The notes beneath the pieces are model-generated. The model was not told where the DNA came from and searched no databases. It saw only the letters and a program-made list of their open reading frames with translations. A program made the position numbers and the translations under genes. Shown one piece after another: positions 15,614-24,756 of a stretch of 64,000 bases of DNA. This DNA is from Rhodobacteraceae bacterium (ex Bugula neritina AB1) (lineage in GTDB: Bacteria > Pseudomonadota > Alphaproteobacteria > Rhodobacterales > Rhodobacteraceae): NCBI GenBank assembly GCA_001730095.1, contig MDLF01000032.1, positions 1 to 64,000 of the forward strand, read 5' to 3'. The stretch's first letter is position 1; every line of letters begins with the position of its first letter.

Positions 15614-17059
15614 ATGAAACGTTCGCGCAATGTGAAGATTGTCGCCACTTTGGGGCCGGCTTCCGAGACCTATGAGACCATCCGGGCGCTGCATGAGGCC
15701 GGGGCAGATGTGTTCCGCCTGAACATGTCGCATGGTAGCCACGAGGAGATCGCTGAAAAGCACAAGATCATCCGCCAGGTGGAGCAGGATCTGGACAGCC
15801 CGATCGCCATTCTGGCCGATTTGCAAGGTCCCAAACTGCGAGTTGGCGTTTTCGCCAATGGCGAGGAAGAACTGCAGGAAGGCGCGAAATTCCGGCTTGA
15901 TCTGGATGAGGCAGAGGGGGACGTCTCGCGCGTGTGTCTGCCGCATCCGGAGATCTTCCAAGCGCTGGAGCCGGGTGCGCATCTCTTGGTCAATGACGGC
16001 AAGATCCGCCTGGTGGTGGATGACTGCGGCCCGGATTTCGCCGATTGCACAGTGGAAACCGGCGGCACGATCTCGAACCGCAAGGGTGTGAATGTGCCGG
16101 ATGTGGTGCTGCCGCTGGCGGCTCTGTCAGAGAAAGACCGGGCGGATCTGGAATTTGTCTGTGCGCTGGGCGTGGATTGGCTGGCGCTGTCATTTGTGCA
16201 GCGGGCCAAAGATGTCTATGAGGCGCGCGGGCTGGCCGATGGCCGTGCTGCAGTGCTGTCCAAGATTGAAAAACCGCAGGCGGTAGAGGATTTCGAGGCC
16301 ATTCTGGATGCATCCGACGGCATCATGGTGGCGCGCGGCGACCTGGGTGTGGAACTGCCCGTGGCCGCGGTGCCGCCGATCCAGAAGCGGCTGGTGCGCA
16401 AATGCCGGGCGGCGGCCAAGCCGGTGATCGTGGCGACGCAGATGCTGGAGAGCATGATCGAAAGCCCGATGCCGACGCGGGCCGAAGTCTCGGATGTGGC
16501 AACTGCGATCTATGAAGGCACTGATGCCATCATGCTGAGCGCCGAAAGCGCGGCGGGGCAGTATCCGATCGAAGCGGTGCAGACCATGGACCGGGTGGCA
16601 ACCGAGGTCGAAATCGACCCGACCTATACCCAGATCATCACAGCCTCGCGCTCGGCCAAGGGCACCACCGTGGCCGATGGTATTGTCGCCGCAGCGCGGG
16701 AGATCGCGGAGAAGACCGATATCAAGGCGATCTGCTGTTTCACCCAGTCCGGCACCACCGCGCTGCTCACTGCGCGAGAGCGTCCTGGCGTGCCGATCAT
16801 CGCAATGACCCCGGTCAGCGCCACTGCGCGCAGGCTGTGCCTCAGCTGGGGCTGCAAATGCGTGCTGACGCCAGAGCTGGACCGTTTCAAGGGCGCGGTG
16901 GTCAGTGCCGCGCGGGCGGCGCGGGCGGGCGGCTATGCTGGTGACACCGACCAGATCGTGGTGACTGCGGGGGTGCCTTTCAATGTGCCGGGCACCACCA
17001 ACATCCTGCGCATCGCGCCTTGCGACGAGCGGCTGATCTACAGCACCGACCCTGAGTAA
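15614..17059 (+). CDS. pyk: pyruvate kinase
   Basis: This 481-residue enzyme converts phosphoenolpyruvate and ADP to pyruvate and ATP. The N-terminal barrel starts RSRNVKIVATLGPAS, FRLNMSHGSHEE contains the substrate Arg and Asn, ILADLQGPKLRVG follows, and the catalytic segments are GIMVARGDLGVELP and VATQMLESMIESPMPTRAE with DAIMLSAESAAGQYP. The C-terminal regulatory domain is complete. It is apparently cotranscribed with the small membrane protein gene downstream. AGAGGAG precedes the start. Confidence 0.97.
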   Translation: MKRSRNVKIVATLGPASETYETIRALHEAGADVFRLNMSHGSHEEIAEKHKIIRQVEQDLDSPIAILADLQGPKLRVGVFANGEEELQEGAKFRLDLDEAEGDVSRVCLPHPEIFQALEPGAHLLVNDGKIRLVVDDCGPDFADCTVETGGTISNRKGVNVPDVVLPLAALSEKDRADLEFVCALGVDWLALSFVQRAKDVYEARGLADGRAAVLSKIEKPQAVEDFEAILDASDGIMVARGDLGVELPVAAVPPIQKRLVRKCRAAAKPVIVATQMLESMIESPMPTRAEVSDVATAIYEGTDAIMLSAESAAGQYPIEAVQTMDRVATEVEIDPTYTQIITASRSAKGTTVADGIVAAAREIAEKTDIKAICCFTQSGTTALLTARERPGVPIIAMTPVSATARRLCLSWGCKCVLTPELDRFKGAVVSAARAARAGGYAGDTDQIVVTAGVPFNVPGTTNILRIAPCDERLIYSTDPE

Positions 17060-17142
17060 CCGGAAGTTAGGGGCAGCAATTGAAAATGCTGCTGTCCACG
17101 CCTACCATCTCCCCTGTTGGAATACTGACGGGGGGCTGAAGG

Positions 17143-17364
17143 ATGGATACCGATCTGGCGCTGATCCTGGGACTTGTGATCGGGGCGTTCACTGTGCCGT
17201 CGCTGATGTCTTCTATCAGCGAGCGGCGCCCGCCGCGGGCGTCGTTTCTGACCATTTTGATCGCTGTGAGCCTGATCACCTATGCGGTGGTGCTGAAACC
17301 CGGCGGGTACAGTATCGATGAGATCCCGGATGTGTTTTTCCGGGTTGTCGGGCGGCTTTTCTAG
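17143..17364 (+). CDS. small two-helix membrane protein, unknown function
   Basis: This 73-residue protein has two hydrophobic segments, LALILGLVIGAFTVPSLMSS and ASFLTILIAVSLITYAVVL, separated by a basic loop (SERRPPR). A Pro/Gly-rich short tail follows. It starts 84 bp after pyk. The sequence looks like a conserved small protein of Rhodobacteraceae, but no function is known to me. Confidence 0.7.
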   Translation: MDTDLALILGLVIGAFTVPSLMSSISERRPPRASFLTILIAVSLITYAVVLKPGGYSIDEIPDVFFRVVGRLF

Positions 17365-17481
17365 CAGAATCTGCTTGCCCATCCATCCAGCATTGCTTAA
17401 AGGGCAGCTCTGTTCCGCGCGGCCGGCCGTCGAGGCATGCCGAGTCGCGCGTCTAGCGAACCCGCATTGAAGGAGACGGAA

Positions 17482-17682
17482 ATGCCCAAGATGAAGACAA
17501 AGTCGAGCGCCAAGAAGCGCTTCAAGGTTACTGCCACCGGCAAGGTGAAAGCAGGTCAGGCCGGCAAACGCCACGGTATGATCAAGCGCACCACCAAGTT
17601 CATCCGCGACGCTCGCGGCACCACCACCCTGTCCGCACCGGACGCCAAGATCGTCAAGGGCTTCATGCCCTACGACCGCTAA
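17482..17682 (+). CDS. rpmI: 50S ribosomal protein L35
   Basis: This 66-residue L35 begins [20 protein letters not shown], which is the family signature, and is highly basic. The ATG at 17482 has AAGGAG about 9 nt upstream. It is followed after 15 bp by rplT, as usual. infC, which often precedes rpmI, is not here. Confidence 0.97.
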   Translation: MPKMKTKSSAKKRFKVTATGKVKAGQAGKRHGMIKRTTKFIRDARGTTTLSAPDAKIVKGFMPYDR

Positions 17683-17697
17683 GAGGAGATCTGACAC

Positions 17698-18063
17698 ATG
17701 TCCCGCGTTAAAGGTGGTACCACAACTCACGCCCGTCACAAGAAGGTTATCAAGGCAGCCAAAGGTTATTATGGCCGCCGCAAGAATACCTTCAAGGTTG
17801 CCCGTCAGGCCGTCGATAAGGCCAACCAATATGCAACCCGCGACCGTAAGAACCGCAAGCGCAACTTCCGCGCGCTGTGGATCCAGCGTATCAACGCTGC
17901 TGTGCGTTCGCATGACGAAGCGCTGACATATTCCCGCTTCATCAACGGTCTGACCCTGGCCGGCATCGAAGTGGACCGTAAAGTTCTGGCCGACCTGGCC
18001 GTGCACGAGCCCGAAGCTTTCGGTGCCATCGTCCGCCAGGCACAGGATGCGCTGGCTGCCTAA
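17698..18063 (+). CDS. rplT: 50S ribosomal protein L20
   Basis: This 121-residue L20 is full length and basic, with [20 protein letters not shown] and [20 protein letters not shown]. It binds 23S rRNA early in large-subunit assembly. A good AGAGGAG site lies between rpmI and this gene, and a strong terminator follows. Confidence 0.97.
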   Translation: MSRVKGGTTTHARHKKVIKAAKGYYGRRKNTFKVARQAVDKANQYATRDRKNRKRNFRALWIQRINAAVRSHDEALTYSRFINGLTLAGIEVDRKVLADLAVHEPEAFGAIVRQAQDALAA

Positions 18064-18085
18064 GCCCGCAAGTTCCGGAATTCAG

Positions 18086-18116
18086 AAAAGGCCGCTCCAG
18101 CAGGAGCGGCCTTTTT
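18086..18116 (+). terminator. Rho-independent terminator of rpmI-rplT
   Basis: AAGGCCGCTCC and GGAGCGGCCTT form an 11-bp stem with an AGCA loop, followed by a T-run. It begins 22 bp after rplT. Confidence 0.93.
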
Positions 18117-18164
18117 CTTTTGCCCGCACCGCTGGCCTGGCCCCGCGTCTTTGAGGCGGGGCAT

Positions 18165-19037
18165 TCAGTGCGGGAGCGGCAGAACGCTGGTCAGCGCCGC
18201 GGTTACTGTCAGTATCGCAAGGAAGATTACGGCCTCTGCTTCGATGGAGCGCGCCAGGTGTTGGCCCGCACGGGCGTCTCCGGTCTGCATGGCGGGCACG
18301 AAACGGAATTTATTCGCGGCTGCCAGGCCAAGAAGCGTGCCTGCCAATGCCAGTTTGATCAGCAGGGATTGCCCGTAACCTGTGCGGAAGACCGCCGCTG
18401 GTTCACCTGTCAGCAGCCAGGCCATCAGAAGCCCTGCCAGGATCAGCGCAGGCACGATCACCGCTGCGGCCTGCCCAAAGCGGTGACCCAGCAGAGCGGC
18501 GCTCTTCAGATGCTGGGGATGTTGTGACAGGTAGTGCAGCGGGCCAAGAATGCCGATCCAGAATGCCGCGCCCACAAGGTGCAGCATCAGCAGGAGGCGC
18601 ACACCGCTTTGCTCCAGATCCGGCACGTGCCCGATTTGCGTCAGTGACCACAGCGCCAGCCCGCCGCCAGCTAGCGCGGCCCACTGACCGGGCCGCGGCA
18701 GGCACAGCCCGACAATCAGAAGCGCGGCACCGGAAATCCGGTAGACCAGTGCACTGCCTGCCTGGGTTTGCCACAGCAGGCCCAGCATCTCTGGATCGGT
18801 CATTCCCGAAGCATCGCCGGTCAGCGCTGCGCCGCGGAGCATGAAGCCCAGAACGGCTGCAGCCAGTCCCAGACCGGCGAGACACAGAGCCTGTTGTCCG
18901 CTCCGTCTGCCAAGCAGAGACAGCGGCGCAGGAAACGCAGCGCGCACCATAACCAGTCCGGTTGCGCCCAGGAAACCAGCGTAAAGCGCCAGTTTCGCAA
19001 CTATCGCAGCCAGGCCCCAGATGTCCGGCATGGTCAT
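18165..19037 (-). CDS. CopD family copper resistance membrane protein
   Basis: This inner-membrane protein of 290 residues has about eight hydrophobic segments and the C-terminal CopD domain: LMLHLVGAAFWIGILGPL, a His-rich HYLSQHPQHLKSA, and RTGYGQSLLIKLALAGTLLG. CopD proteins move copper into the cytoplasm, often with periplasmic CopC. Its start overlaps the stop of the upstream copC-like gene in an ATGA, so the two are translationally coupled. Confidence 0.9.
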   Translation of the reverse strand: MTMPDIWGLAAIVAKLALYAGFLGATGLVMVRAAFPAPLSLLGRRSGQQALCLAGLGLAAAVLGFMLRGAALTGDASGMTDPEMLGLLWQTQAGSALVYRISGAALLIVGLCLPRPGQWAALAGGGLALWSLTQIGHVPDLEQSGVRLLLMLHLVGAAFWIGILGPLHYLSQHPQHLKSAALLGHRFGQAAAVIVPALILAGLLMAWLLTGEPAAVFRTGYGQSLLIKLALAGTLLGLAAANKFRFVPAMQTGDARAGQHLARSIEAEAVIFLAILTVTAALTSVLPLPH

Positions 19038-19375
19038 TCGGCCTGGAAAGAAAATTCACCCTGCATAACGTGGCCGTCCGTCCCCAAACCGCGCCACTCA
19101 ATGCGGTAGCTGCCTGGGCCCATATTCTGCAGCGGAAGGACAAACACCCGGTCGAAACCTGTCTGATCGCCCAGGTCCAACTGGACCGGCCCGTGATCCT
19201 GATACACCATGCCCACCCGCGTCAGCCGCATGCCACCTGCAAAGCTGAGGCTGATTTCCGCAGGGACTCCGGCAACCACGGAGCCGCTTGCCGGCGCGGT
19301 GCTCTCCACCGGTGAATGCGCACCCGCCCCGGTGGCAAGAAACGCTGTCAAAGCGGTCATGGCCAGTATTCTCAT
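19034..19375 (-). CDS. CopC family periplasmic copper-binding protein
   Basis: This 113-residue precursor has a signal peptide (MRILAMTALTAFLATGAGA) and mature N-terminus HSPVESTAPASGS. The N-terminal His and the GTDGHVMQG motif near the end are the usual Cu(II) ligands of CopC. The ATG at 19375 has AGGGAAG upstream and gives the correct signal peptide; a longer frame to 19405 does not. It forms a two-gene operon with the CopD gene. Confidence 0.9.
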   Translation of the reverse strand: MRILAMTALTAFLATGAGAHSPVESTAPASGSVVAGVPAEISLSFAGGMRLTRVGMVYQDHGPVQLDLGDQTGFDRVFVLPLQNMGPGSYRIEWRGLGTDGHVMQGEFSFQAE

Positions 19376-19505
19376 GGAGAGCTTCCCTTTTGTCTCTGTC
19401 TGCACGCCGGATTTTGCACATAGCAGAAAATCTCAAGACTGTATCTGTTCATTTCTGCCCGCGCAGGCAGGCCGTCGGAAACCCGGCAGTTGGACCGCTT
19501 ACTGG

Positions 19506-20108
19506 TCACCACATGCGGGTCTTGGCATATTCCGCATAACCTTCGTCATAGGTTTCCGCCTCAAAGGCGGCTTCCTGTTCTTTCAGGAACTGGCCTGCGG
19601 TGGGCACGGCGGGGCGTTCGGCGCCGGTTTCCCAAAGGCGGGAGCGCATCAGTGCCTTGGCGCATTGGAAGTAGAGCTCTTGCACGGTAATCACGGTCAC
19701 GGTGGCGGGCAGGATGCTCTTGCGTTCAAAGACGGCGCGGGCGTCCTGATCAGCTGTCAGGACGGCGGAGCCGTTTACCCGCACCACATTATTGCAGCCA
19801 TGCACCATGAACATCAGGCTGACACGGCTGTCGCGCACGATGTTGCGCAAACTGTCGATCCGGTTGTTGCCGCGCCAGTCCGGCAGCCAGAGAGTATGCT
19901 CATCTGCTATATGCACCACTGGGCCATCGTCGCCGCGCGGGCTGGCGTCGGTGCCTTCCGGGCCGATGGTGGACAGGATCAGAAACCGGGAGGCTTCGAT
20001 CCATTGGCGGTACAGCGGTGTCAGCCGGCTGGCCACCTTGGTCAGGGACTGCGGCACAGGCGCGCCGTAAATCTCTGCAAGCTGTTCAGTGCGGGTCAGT
20101 GTCTGCAT
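19506..20108 (-). CDS. PPOX-type flavoprotein (pyridoxamine 5'-phosphate oxidase family)
   Basis: This 200-residue protein has the split-barrel FMN-binding fold. Visible segments are RFLILSTIGPEGTDASPRGD, LWLPDWRGNNRIDSLRNIV and SLMFMVHGCNNVVRVNGSA, which match the MSMEG_1061-like FMN-dependent branch more than true PdxH. The reaction is probably a redox step with an unknown substrate. It is divergent from an AraC regulator 67 bp away, which may control it. Confidence 0.88.
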   Translation of the reverse strand: MQTLTRTEQLAEIYGAPVPQSLTKVASRLTPLYRQWIEASRFLILSTIGPEGTDASPRGDDGPVVHIADEHTLWLPDWRGNNRIDSLRNIVRDSRVSLMFMVHGCNNVVRVNGSAVLTADQDARAVFERKSILPATVTVITVQELYFQCAKALMRSRLWETGAERPAVPTAGQFLKEQEAAFEAETYDEGYAEYAKTRMW

Positions 20109-20153
20109 GGGGCAACCTCCTTTTGGTTGTGAAATACCTTGCCCTTTTGTGCC

Positions 20154-20190
20154 AATAGGGCCAATTTTCGCGCAAATGGGCCAAAATTCG
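20154..20190. promoter_or_regulatory. direct repeats in the PPOX/AraC intergenic region
   Basis: Two similar 17-bp elements (AATAGGGCCAATTTTCG at 20154-20170, AAATGGGCCAAAATTCG at 20174-20190) are spaced 20 bp apart. This is two helical turns, as expected for an AraC-type operator. The second covers the AraC start codon at 20176. Confidence 0.45.
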
Positions 20191-20943
20191 AATATCCGGC
20201 GACCGGGATGGTCTTCGTCTGATGCGGTGCAGGAGCTGCCGCACGGGGTGGCGTCTTATGCGCGCAGCTATGCGGATGGCTATGTGTCCACCTGGCACGA
20301 TCATCCGCGCCACCAGCTGGTCTATGCGGTTTCCGGTCTGATGATGGCAGAGGCGGGCGGCACCAGCTGGGCCGTGCCTGCGGGAACAGGGCTGATCGTG
20401 CCGGCAGGGATGCGGCACGAGATCCGGATGGCCGGCGAGGTGCGGCTGCAATCGCTGTACATAGACCCGTCCGAAGCAGGCGCGGATGCTATGGCAGAGT
20501 GCCGGGCAGTGACAGTGGAGCCGCTGCTGGCAGGGCTGATTGCGGCACTGTGCGAAATGAACAACCCCTGGCCGCTGCCGCCGCGAGCGCATCATCTGAG
20601 CCGTCTGATCCTGCTTGAACTGGGCGCCGCGTCGAAATCGTCGCTGGCGCTGCCATACCCGGCAGACATCCGGCTGCGGCGGGTCTGCGATGATCTGGCG
20701 GCGGCACCGGGCAGCGGTCGGACGATTGACCATTGGGCAGCACTGGCGGGGATGAGCCGCCGCAGCTTCACGCGCCGGTTCCATCAGGAAACCGGGCTCA
20801 GCCTGGGCGGCTGGCGTGACCGGCTGCGCTGCCAGATCGCGCTGCGGGCCAAAGCGCGCGGCGAAAGAATGGAGCAAGTGGCACAGCGGCTGGGGTATGC
20901 CAGCCGCCAGTCCTTGCAGATGATGATGCGGCGGCTGGTCTAA
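20176..20943 (+). CDS. AraC family transcriptional regulator
   Basis: This 255-residue protein has a cupin-type N-terminal domain with HDHPRHQLVYAVSG and PAGTGLIVPAGMRHEI, then an AraC DNA-binding domain (about 150-255) with WAALAGMSRRSFTRRFHQET and QRLGYASRQSLQMMMRRL. The ATG at 20176 is chosen because an upstream in-frame start at 20089 would overlap the divergent PPOX gene. It probably regulates that gene. Confidence 0.85.
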   Translation: MGQNSNIRRPGWSSSDAVQELPHGVASYARSYADGYVSTWHDHPRHQLVYAVSGLMMAEAGGTSWAVPAGTGLIVPAGMRHEIRMAGEVRLQSLYIDPSEAGADAMAECRAVTVEPLLAGLIAALCEMNNPWPLPPRAHHLSRLILLELGAASKSSLALPYPADIRLRRVCDDLAAAPGSGRTIDHWAALAGMSRRSFTRRFHQETGLSLGGWRDRLRCQIALRAKARGERMEQVAQRLGYASRQSLQMMMRRLV

Positions 20944-21033
20944 ACGGCTGCGGACCTTACCACGTATTGATTTCCGTAGTCGCAGGTTGCCGGTGTTTGT
21001 GGCAGGTTGCGCCGCAACGCAGGAGGGGTCGGC

Positions 21034-22200
21034 ATGAAATTCATCCGCAATGTGATCGCACAGTTGGAAACGCCGCGCGCGGCACGGCCGCTGGGCAGCG
21101 GCTGGCTGTCCGGCTCCATGGCACTGCTGGCCGCCATCACCGGGCTGCTGCTGGTCCTGCTGCGCTGGTACCCTGAGACCTTTTCCTACCCGCAGATCGC
21201 CTTTGTGCATTCCAGCGGGTATGTCACCGCTTTCCTGCGTTTTGTGCTGCTGGCGGGCTATGCATTGTCGCTGCTAAGCCTGATCCTGAGCCGCCAGAAA
21301 AGCCTGGGCTGGGCAGCGCTGGGGCTGTCGGTGATGGCCTCATTGATGGCAACGGCACAGCCGCAGCATGCAGGCGGGGCGCCGCAGAGCCTTTATTTCG
21401 GGCTGGATTACTTCGTTGTGAATGTGCTGCTGGTGGGGTTTCTGTTTGTGCCTCTGGAACGCTTCTTTCCAGCGCGGTCCGAACAGACCGTGTTCCGCAC
21501 TGAATGGCGCGAGGACATGTTCTATTACCTTGCGAGCTCAATGCTGGTGCAGGTGCTGACCTTCCTGACCATGGCACCCGCGAACTATGTGAACACCGAA
21601 TTCGACCTGGAAGGGATCCGCGCCCATATCACCAATCTGCCCTTTGCGGTGCAGGTGCTGATCATCATGGCGGCGACGGATTTTGTGCAGTACTGGGTGC
21701 ACCGTGCCTTTCACACATTCCCGGCGCTGTGGCATTTCCATGCAATCCACCATTCGGCCAAGAAGATGGACTGGCTGGCTGGCGCGCGCATGCATCTTAT
21801 CGAGATCGCGGTGCTGCGCGGGCTGACGGCCGTGCCGATGTTCACGCTGGGTTTCAAACCGGAGGCGATCCAGGGCTATCTGCTGATCGTCTATTTCTAC
21901 TCCAGCTTCATCCACGCCAATATTGGCTGGAAGCTGGGGGTCTTGGAGCGGTTCCTGGTGACGCCGCGCTATCACCACTGGCATCATGGCAGCGAGCGGG
22001 CCGCGATTGACATCAACTATGCCTCGCATTTTCCGCTTTATGACTGGCTGTTCGGCACGCATCACCTGCCAGAGGAAGACTGGCCGTCGAAATACGGTGT
22101 GGCCGGAGACACGGTGCCAAACGGGTATTGGCGGCAGTTCCTGTACCCGTTCAATCAGAAGCGCTGGAAGAAGCAGCCGGATGAGAGCCACGGGGACTGA
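21034..22200 (+). CDS. sterol desaturase family (fatty acid hydroxylase superfamily) protein
   Basis: This 388-residue membrane protein has several hydrophobic segments in its first half. The di-iron His motifs of the family follow: HRAFHTFPALWHFHAIHHSA near residue 227, then HANIG, YHHWHHGSE and GTHHL. Members add hydroxyl groups or double bonds to lipids using oxygen and a di-iron centre. The substrate is unknown. The ATG at 21034 has AGGAGG upstream. Confidence 0.9.
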   Translation: MKFIRNVIAQLETPRAARPLGSGWLSGSMALLAAITGLLLVLLRWYPETFSYPQIAFVHSSGYVTAFLRFVLLAGYALSLLSLILSRQKSLGWAALGLSVMASLMATAQPQHAGGAPQSLYFGLDYFVVNVLLVGFLFVPLERFFPARSEQTVFRTEWREDMFYYLASSMLVQVLTFLTMAPANYVNTEFDLEGIRAHITNLPFAVQVLIIMAATDFVQYWVHRAFHTFPALWHFHAIHHSAKKMDWLAGARMHLIEIAVLRGLTAVPMFTLGFKPEAIQGYLLIVYFYSSFIHANIGWKLGVLERFLVTPRYHHWHHGSERAAIDINYASHFPLYDWLFGTHHLPEEDWPSKYGVAGDTVPNGYWRQFLYPFNQKRWKKQPDESHGD

Positions 22201-22203
22201 GCG

Positions 22204-22557
22204 TCAGAGACTTTTGCCATCGAAAATCTCTGACGGCAGACGCAATGCGCCCATTCCGTCGATGCACCCCAGATTGACACGGTAGCTGCCCGGCGACAGG
22301 CGCGGCTCGACAAAGGTGTGAATGCCGCAGGTGCCGCAGAAATGGTGGCGCGCGGTCATGGTGCCGAACTGATAGGTTTTCAGCGCATCGCCTTCTGCGG
22401 TGATCGCCATGTCCTCTTTCGACACTTTGAATGGGGTCAGATAGGCGGTTTTGCGGATGCAGATCGAACAGTCGCATTGCATCGCGCTGGCAATGTCCGG
22501 TGCCCGAAAGGAGAAGCGCACAGCGCCGCAATGGCAGCTGCCGGAATGGGTTCGCAT
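22204..22557 (-). CDS. GFA (glutathione-dependent formaldehyde-activating) family protein
   Basis: This 117-residue zinc protein carries Cys ligands in GSCHCGAVRF, CDCSICIRK and FCGTCGIHTF. Despite the family name, most GFA proteins have no proven reaction, so a specific enzyme name is not supported. It is convergent with the sterol-desaturase-like gene with only 3 bp between stops. Confidence 0.9.
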   Translation of the reverse strand: MRTHSGSCHCGAVRFSFRAPDIASAMQCDCSICIRKTAYLTPFKVSKEDMAITAEGDALKTYQFGTMTARHHFCGTCGIHTFVEPRLSPGSYRVNLGCIDGMGALRLPSEIFDGKSL

Positions 22558-22737
22558 GGCTTGTCTCCTATGGGGGCAGTTGGTTTGCAGGAATTAAAAA
22601 TAGCATTTCTCGCTCGTCCGGCCCGGAGCGTTGCAAAGCCAGCTTTGTGTGCAAGGCCGGGTTTCTATTGTATTGACGCGTCTGAACATTAGTCTAGGTT
22701 GCGCTCGCGATTGCAAGAAAAGAGCAGGATTAGACTT

Positions 22738-23001
22738 ATGAAATTTGGGGTTATCTGCGCCGCCGCTGCTGTGCTGCTGGCGGGGTGCCAAAGCAGCACA
22801 AACAGTGAAATGTTCGTCGCCAAACCGCAGGCCGCGTCTGCGGCCGTTACCAAGGCGCACATCGAAACCTGCTGGAAGAAGGCAGGCATCCCGGGCGATC
22901 TGTACAAGTTCATGTCGCCGGCAGAGGCCGCAGGTGTTCAGCCGGGTGGGGTATTTTCCAAAGAAAAACACGCGGTGTTTACCGCTTGCCTGAACGCATA
23001 G
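22738..23001 (+). CDS. small lipoprotein, unknown function
   Basis: This 87-residue precursor has a lipoprotein signal (MKFGVICAAAAVLLAGC) with the lipobox Cys at residue 17. The mature part has a second Cys (IETCWKKAGIP) and a C-terminal FTACLNA. A possible promoter lies upstream (TTGACG near 22674, TAGGTT near 22695). I do not recognise the mature sequence. Confidence 0.72.
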   Translation: MKFGVICAAAAVLLAGCQSSTNSEMFVAKPQAASAAVTKAHIETCWKKAGIPGDLYKFMSPAEAAGVQPGGVFSKEKHAVFTACLNA

Positions 23002-23009
23002 GCCGGAGC

Positions 23010-23276
23010 TCAGACGGCAATCCCGTACGGGCCGTGGCGGATGATGGCCCATTGGCCGTAGCTGTCCTCTAGGTCCTGCTTGATTGCCGCGTTTGCCTTG
23101 GTGGAGGCGCTGCCGATTTCCGCCAGGGTGAACTCAAGGCCGCCGGGTCTGTCAATGCGGACCCGGTGCTCGCTGCAATGGCTGTCAGGGCAGGCCGGTC
23201 AATGGCCACAGCGGCATCCGCTGAAGCTGCCGTAAAAGGCGCGGCAATGCGGAGAGGACGTCGACCGCGCCGCCAT
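23010..23276 (-). pseudogene. Cys-rich reading frame interrupted by one in-frame TGA
   Basis: On the minus strand a frame from an ATG near 23276 encodes a Cys-rich stretch (GCRCGH), meets TGA at 23199-23201, and continues in the same frame with PACPDSHCSEHRVRI and a coding-like tail (ASTKANAAIKQDLEDSYGQW) to a stop at 23010. The part after TGA has no start codon of its own. It could be a gene broken by a Trp-to-stop change, a selenocysteine site, or chance. I do not recognise the product. Confidence 0.3.
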
Positions 23277-23385
23277 CCAGTCCGGTTGCCAGACAGGCAA
23301 CACTGACCCCCGCCATCCGTTCCCGCCCTCTTGCTTTCGCGCGCTCTTGTGGTAGCAGGGCACAAGCAGAATTCGAGGGGCCGTT

Positions 23386-24459
23386 ATGGACGATCTTAAA
23401 GCCAAATACCTGGGTCAGATTGCAGAGGCCGCCGACGAGGCAGCGCTGGAGGCGATCCGCCTTGCGGCTGTCGGCAAGAAGGGCGAAGTGGCGCTGAAGA
23501 TGCGCGAACTGGGCAAGATGACCCCGGAAGAGCGTCAAGTGGCAGGCCCCGCATTGAACGCGCTGAAGGATGAGATCAACTCGGCCCTGGTGGCCAAAAA
23601 GGCGGGGCTGGAAGATGCCGCGCTGGACGAGCGCCTGCGCACTGAATGGCTGGACGTGACCCTGCCGTCGCGCCCCACCCGACAGGGCAGCCTGCACCCC
23701 ATTAGCCAGGTCCAGGAAGAGATCACCGCGATCTTTGCGGAACTGGGGTTCTCCGTCGCCGAAGGTCCGCGGATCGATACCGACTGGTACAACTTCGATG
23801 CGCTGAACATTCCCGGCCACCACCCGGCCCGCGCCGAGATGGACACATTTTACATGCACCGCGCGGAAGGCGACGACCGCCCGCCGCATGTGCTGCGCAC
23901 CCATACCAGCCCGGTGCAGATCCGCTCGATGGAGAAGATGGGCGCGCCCTTGCGCATCATCTGCCCGGGCGGCGTCTACCGCGCTGACTATGACCAGACC
24001 CACACGCCGATGTTCCACCAGGTCGAAGGCCTGGCGCTGGACAAGGACATCTCGATGGCGAACCTCAAGTGGGTGTTGGAGGAATTTGTCAAATCCTTCT
24101 TTGAGGTGGACGACGTCGAGCTGCGCTTCCGGGCCTCGCATTTCCCCTTCACCGAACCATCGGCAGAGGTCGACATCCGCTGCTCCTGGGAGGGCGGCAC
24201 GCTGAAGATCGGCGAGGGTGACGACTGGATGGAAATCCTCGGCTCCGGTATGGTGCATCCCAAGGTGATCGCGGCCGGCGGCATTGATCCAGATGTTTAT
24301 CAGGGCTTTGCCTTCGGTATCGGCATCGACCGTCTGGCGATGCTGAAATACGGCATCCCCGACCTGCGCGCCTTTTTCGACAGCGACCTGCGCTGGCTGC
24401 GCCATTATGGTTTCCAGAGCCTTGATATGCCGGCGCTGCATGGTGGCCTGAGCCGGTAA
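23386..24459 (+). CDS. pheS: phenylalanyl-tRNA synthetase alpha subunit
   Basis: This 357-residue catalytic subunit of the alpha2-beta2 enzyme charges tRNA-Phe. The N-terminal coiled region (1-90) precedes the class II core with motif 2-like [19 protein letters not shown] and [16 protein letters not shown]. The Phe pocket region is [17 protein letters not shown], and motif 3 is [26 protein letters not shown] precedes the ATG. pheT lies about 6 kb away on the opposite strand rather than directly downstream. Confidence 0.97.
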   Translation: MDDLKAKYLGQIAEAADEAALEAIRLAAVGKKGEVALKMRELGKMTPEERQVAGPALNALKDEINSALVAKKAGLEDAALDERLRTEWLDVTLPSRPTRQGSLHPISQVQEEITAIFAELGFSVAEGPRIDTDWYNFDALNIPGHHPARAEMDTFYMHRAEGDDRPPHVLRTHTSPVQIRSMEKMGAPLRIICPGGVYRADYDQTHTPMFHQVEGLALDKDISMANLKWVLEEFVKSFFEVDDVELRFRASHFPFTEPSAEVDIRCSWEGGTLKIGEGDDWMEILGSGMVHPKVIAAGGIDPDVYQGFAFGIGIDRLAMLKYGIPDLRAFFDSDLRWLRHYGFQSLDMPALHGGLSR

Positions 24460-24492
24460 TTGTATGTCATCAGCTTATACCTGTCGCGCTAT

Positions 24493-24756
24493 GTGAACTG
24501 GTGCAATGCGGTTTCTAAAACCACGCCCCGCTGGAAAATCAATCTGGCGGGGCTGTTGTTTTTTGCTGTGGCTGTTGCATTGATCGTTTTCACGCCTGCC
24601 GAGGTTTCCCTGCCGATTGTGTTTTTTGGAGGTGCTCCGGCCAGCCTGTTCTTTGAACTGGACCGGCGTGCAAGCAGAAAGCGGGCGCGTGAAAAGTGGG
24701 GCGCGACGGCGCAATTGCGCAAAACCCAGGGCCTGCTCAAAGGTTCCAAACGTTAG
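24493..24756 (+). CDS. possible small membrane protein downstream of pheS
   Basis: A frame directly after pheS encodes up to 98 residues from a TTG at 24460, or 87 from GTG 24493. It has two hydrophobic segments (INLAGLLFFAVAVALIVF, LPIVFFGGAPASLFF) and a basic tail (RRASRKRAREKW). No strong ribosome site is visible, so the start is uncertain. The family is not recognised. Confidence 0.45.
   Translation: MNWCNAVSKTTPRWKINLAGLLFFAVAVALIVFTPAEVSLPIVFFGGAPASLFFELDRRASRKRAREKWGATAQLRKTQGLLKGSKR

Noticed and set aside
23185-24441. 418-codon minus-strand frame antisense to pheS
   Set aside because: It lies entirely across pheS, which has clear synthetase motifs; high GC creates long antisense frames here.
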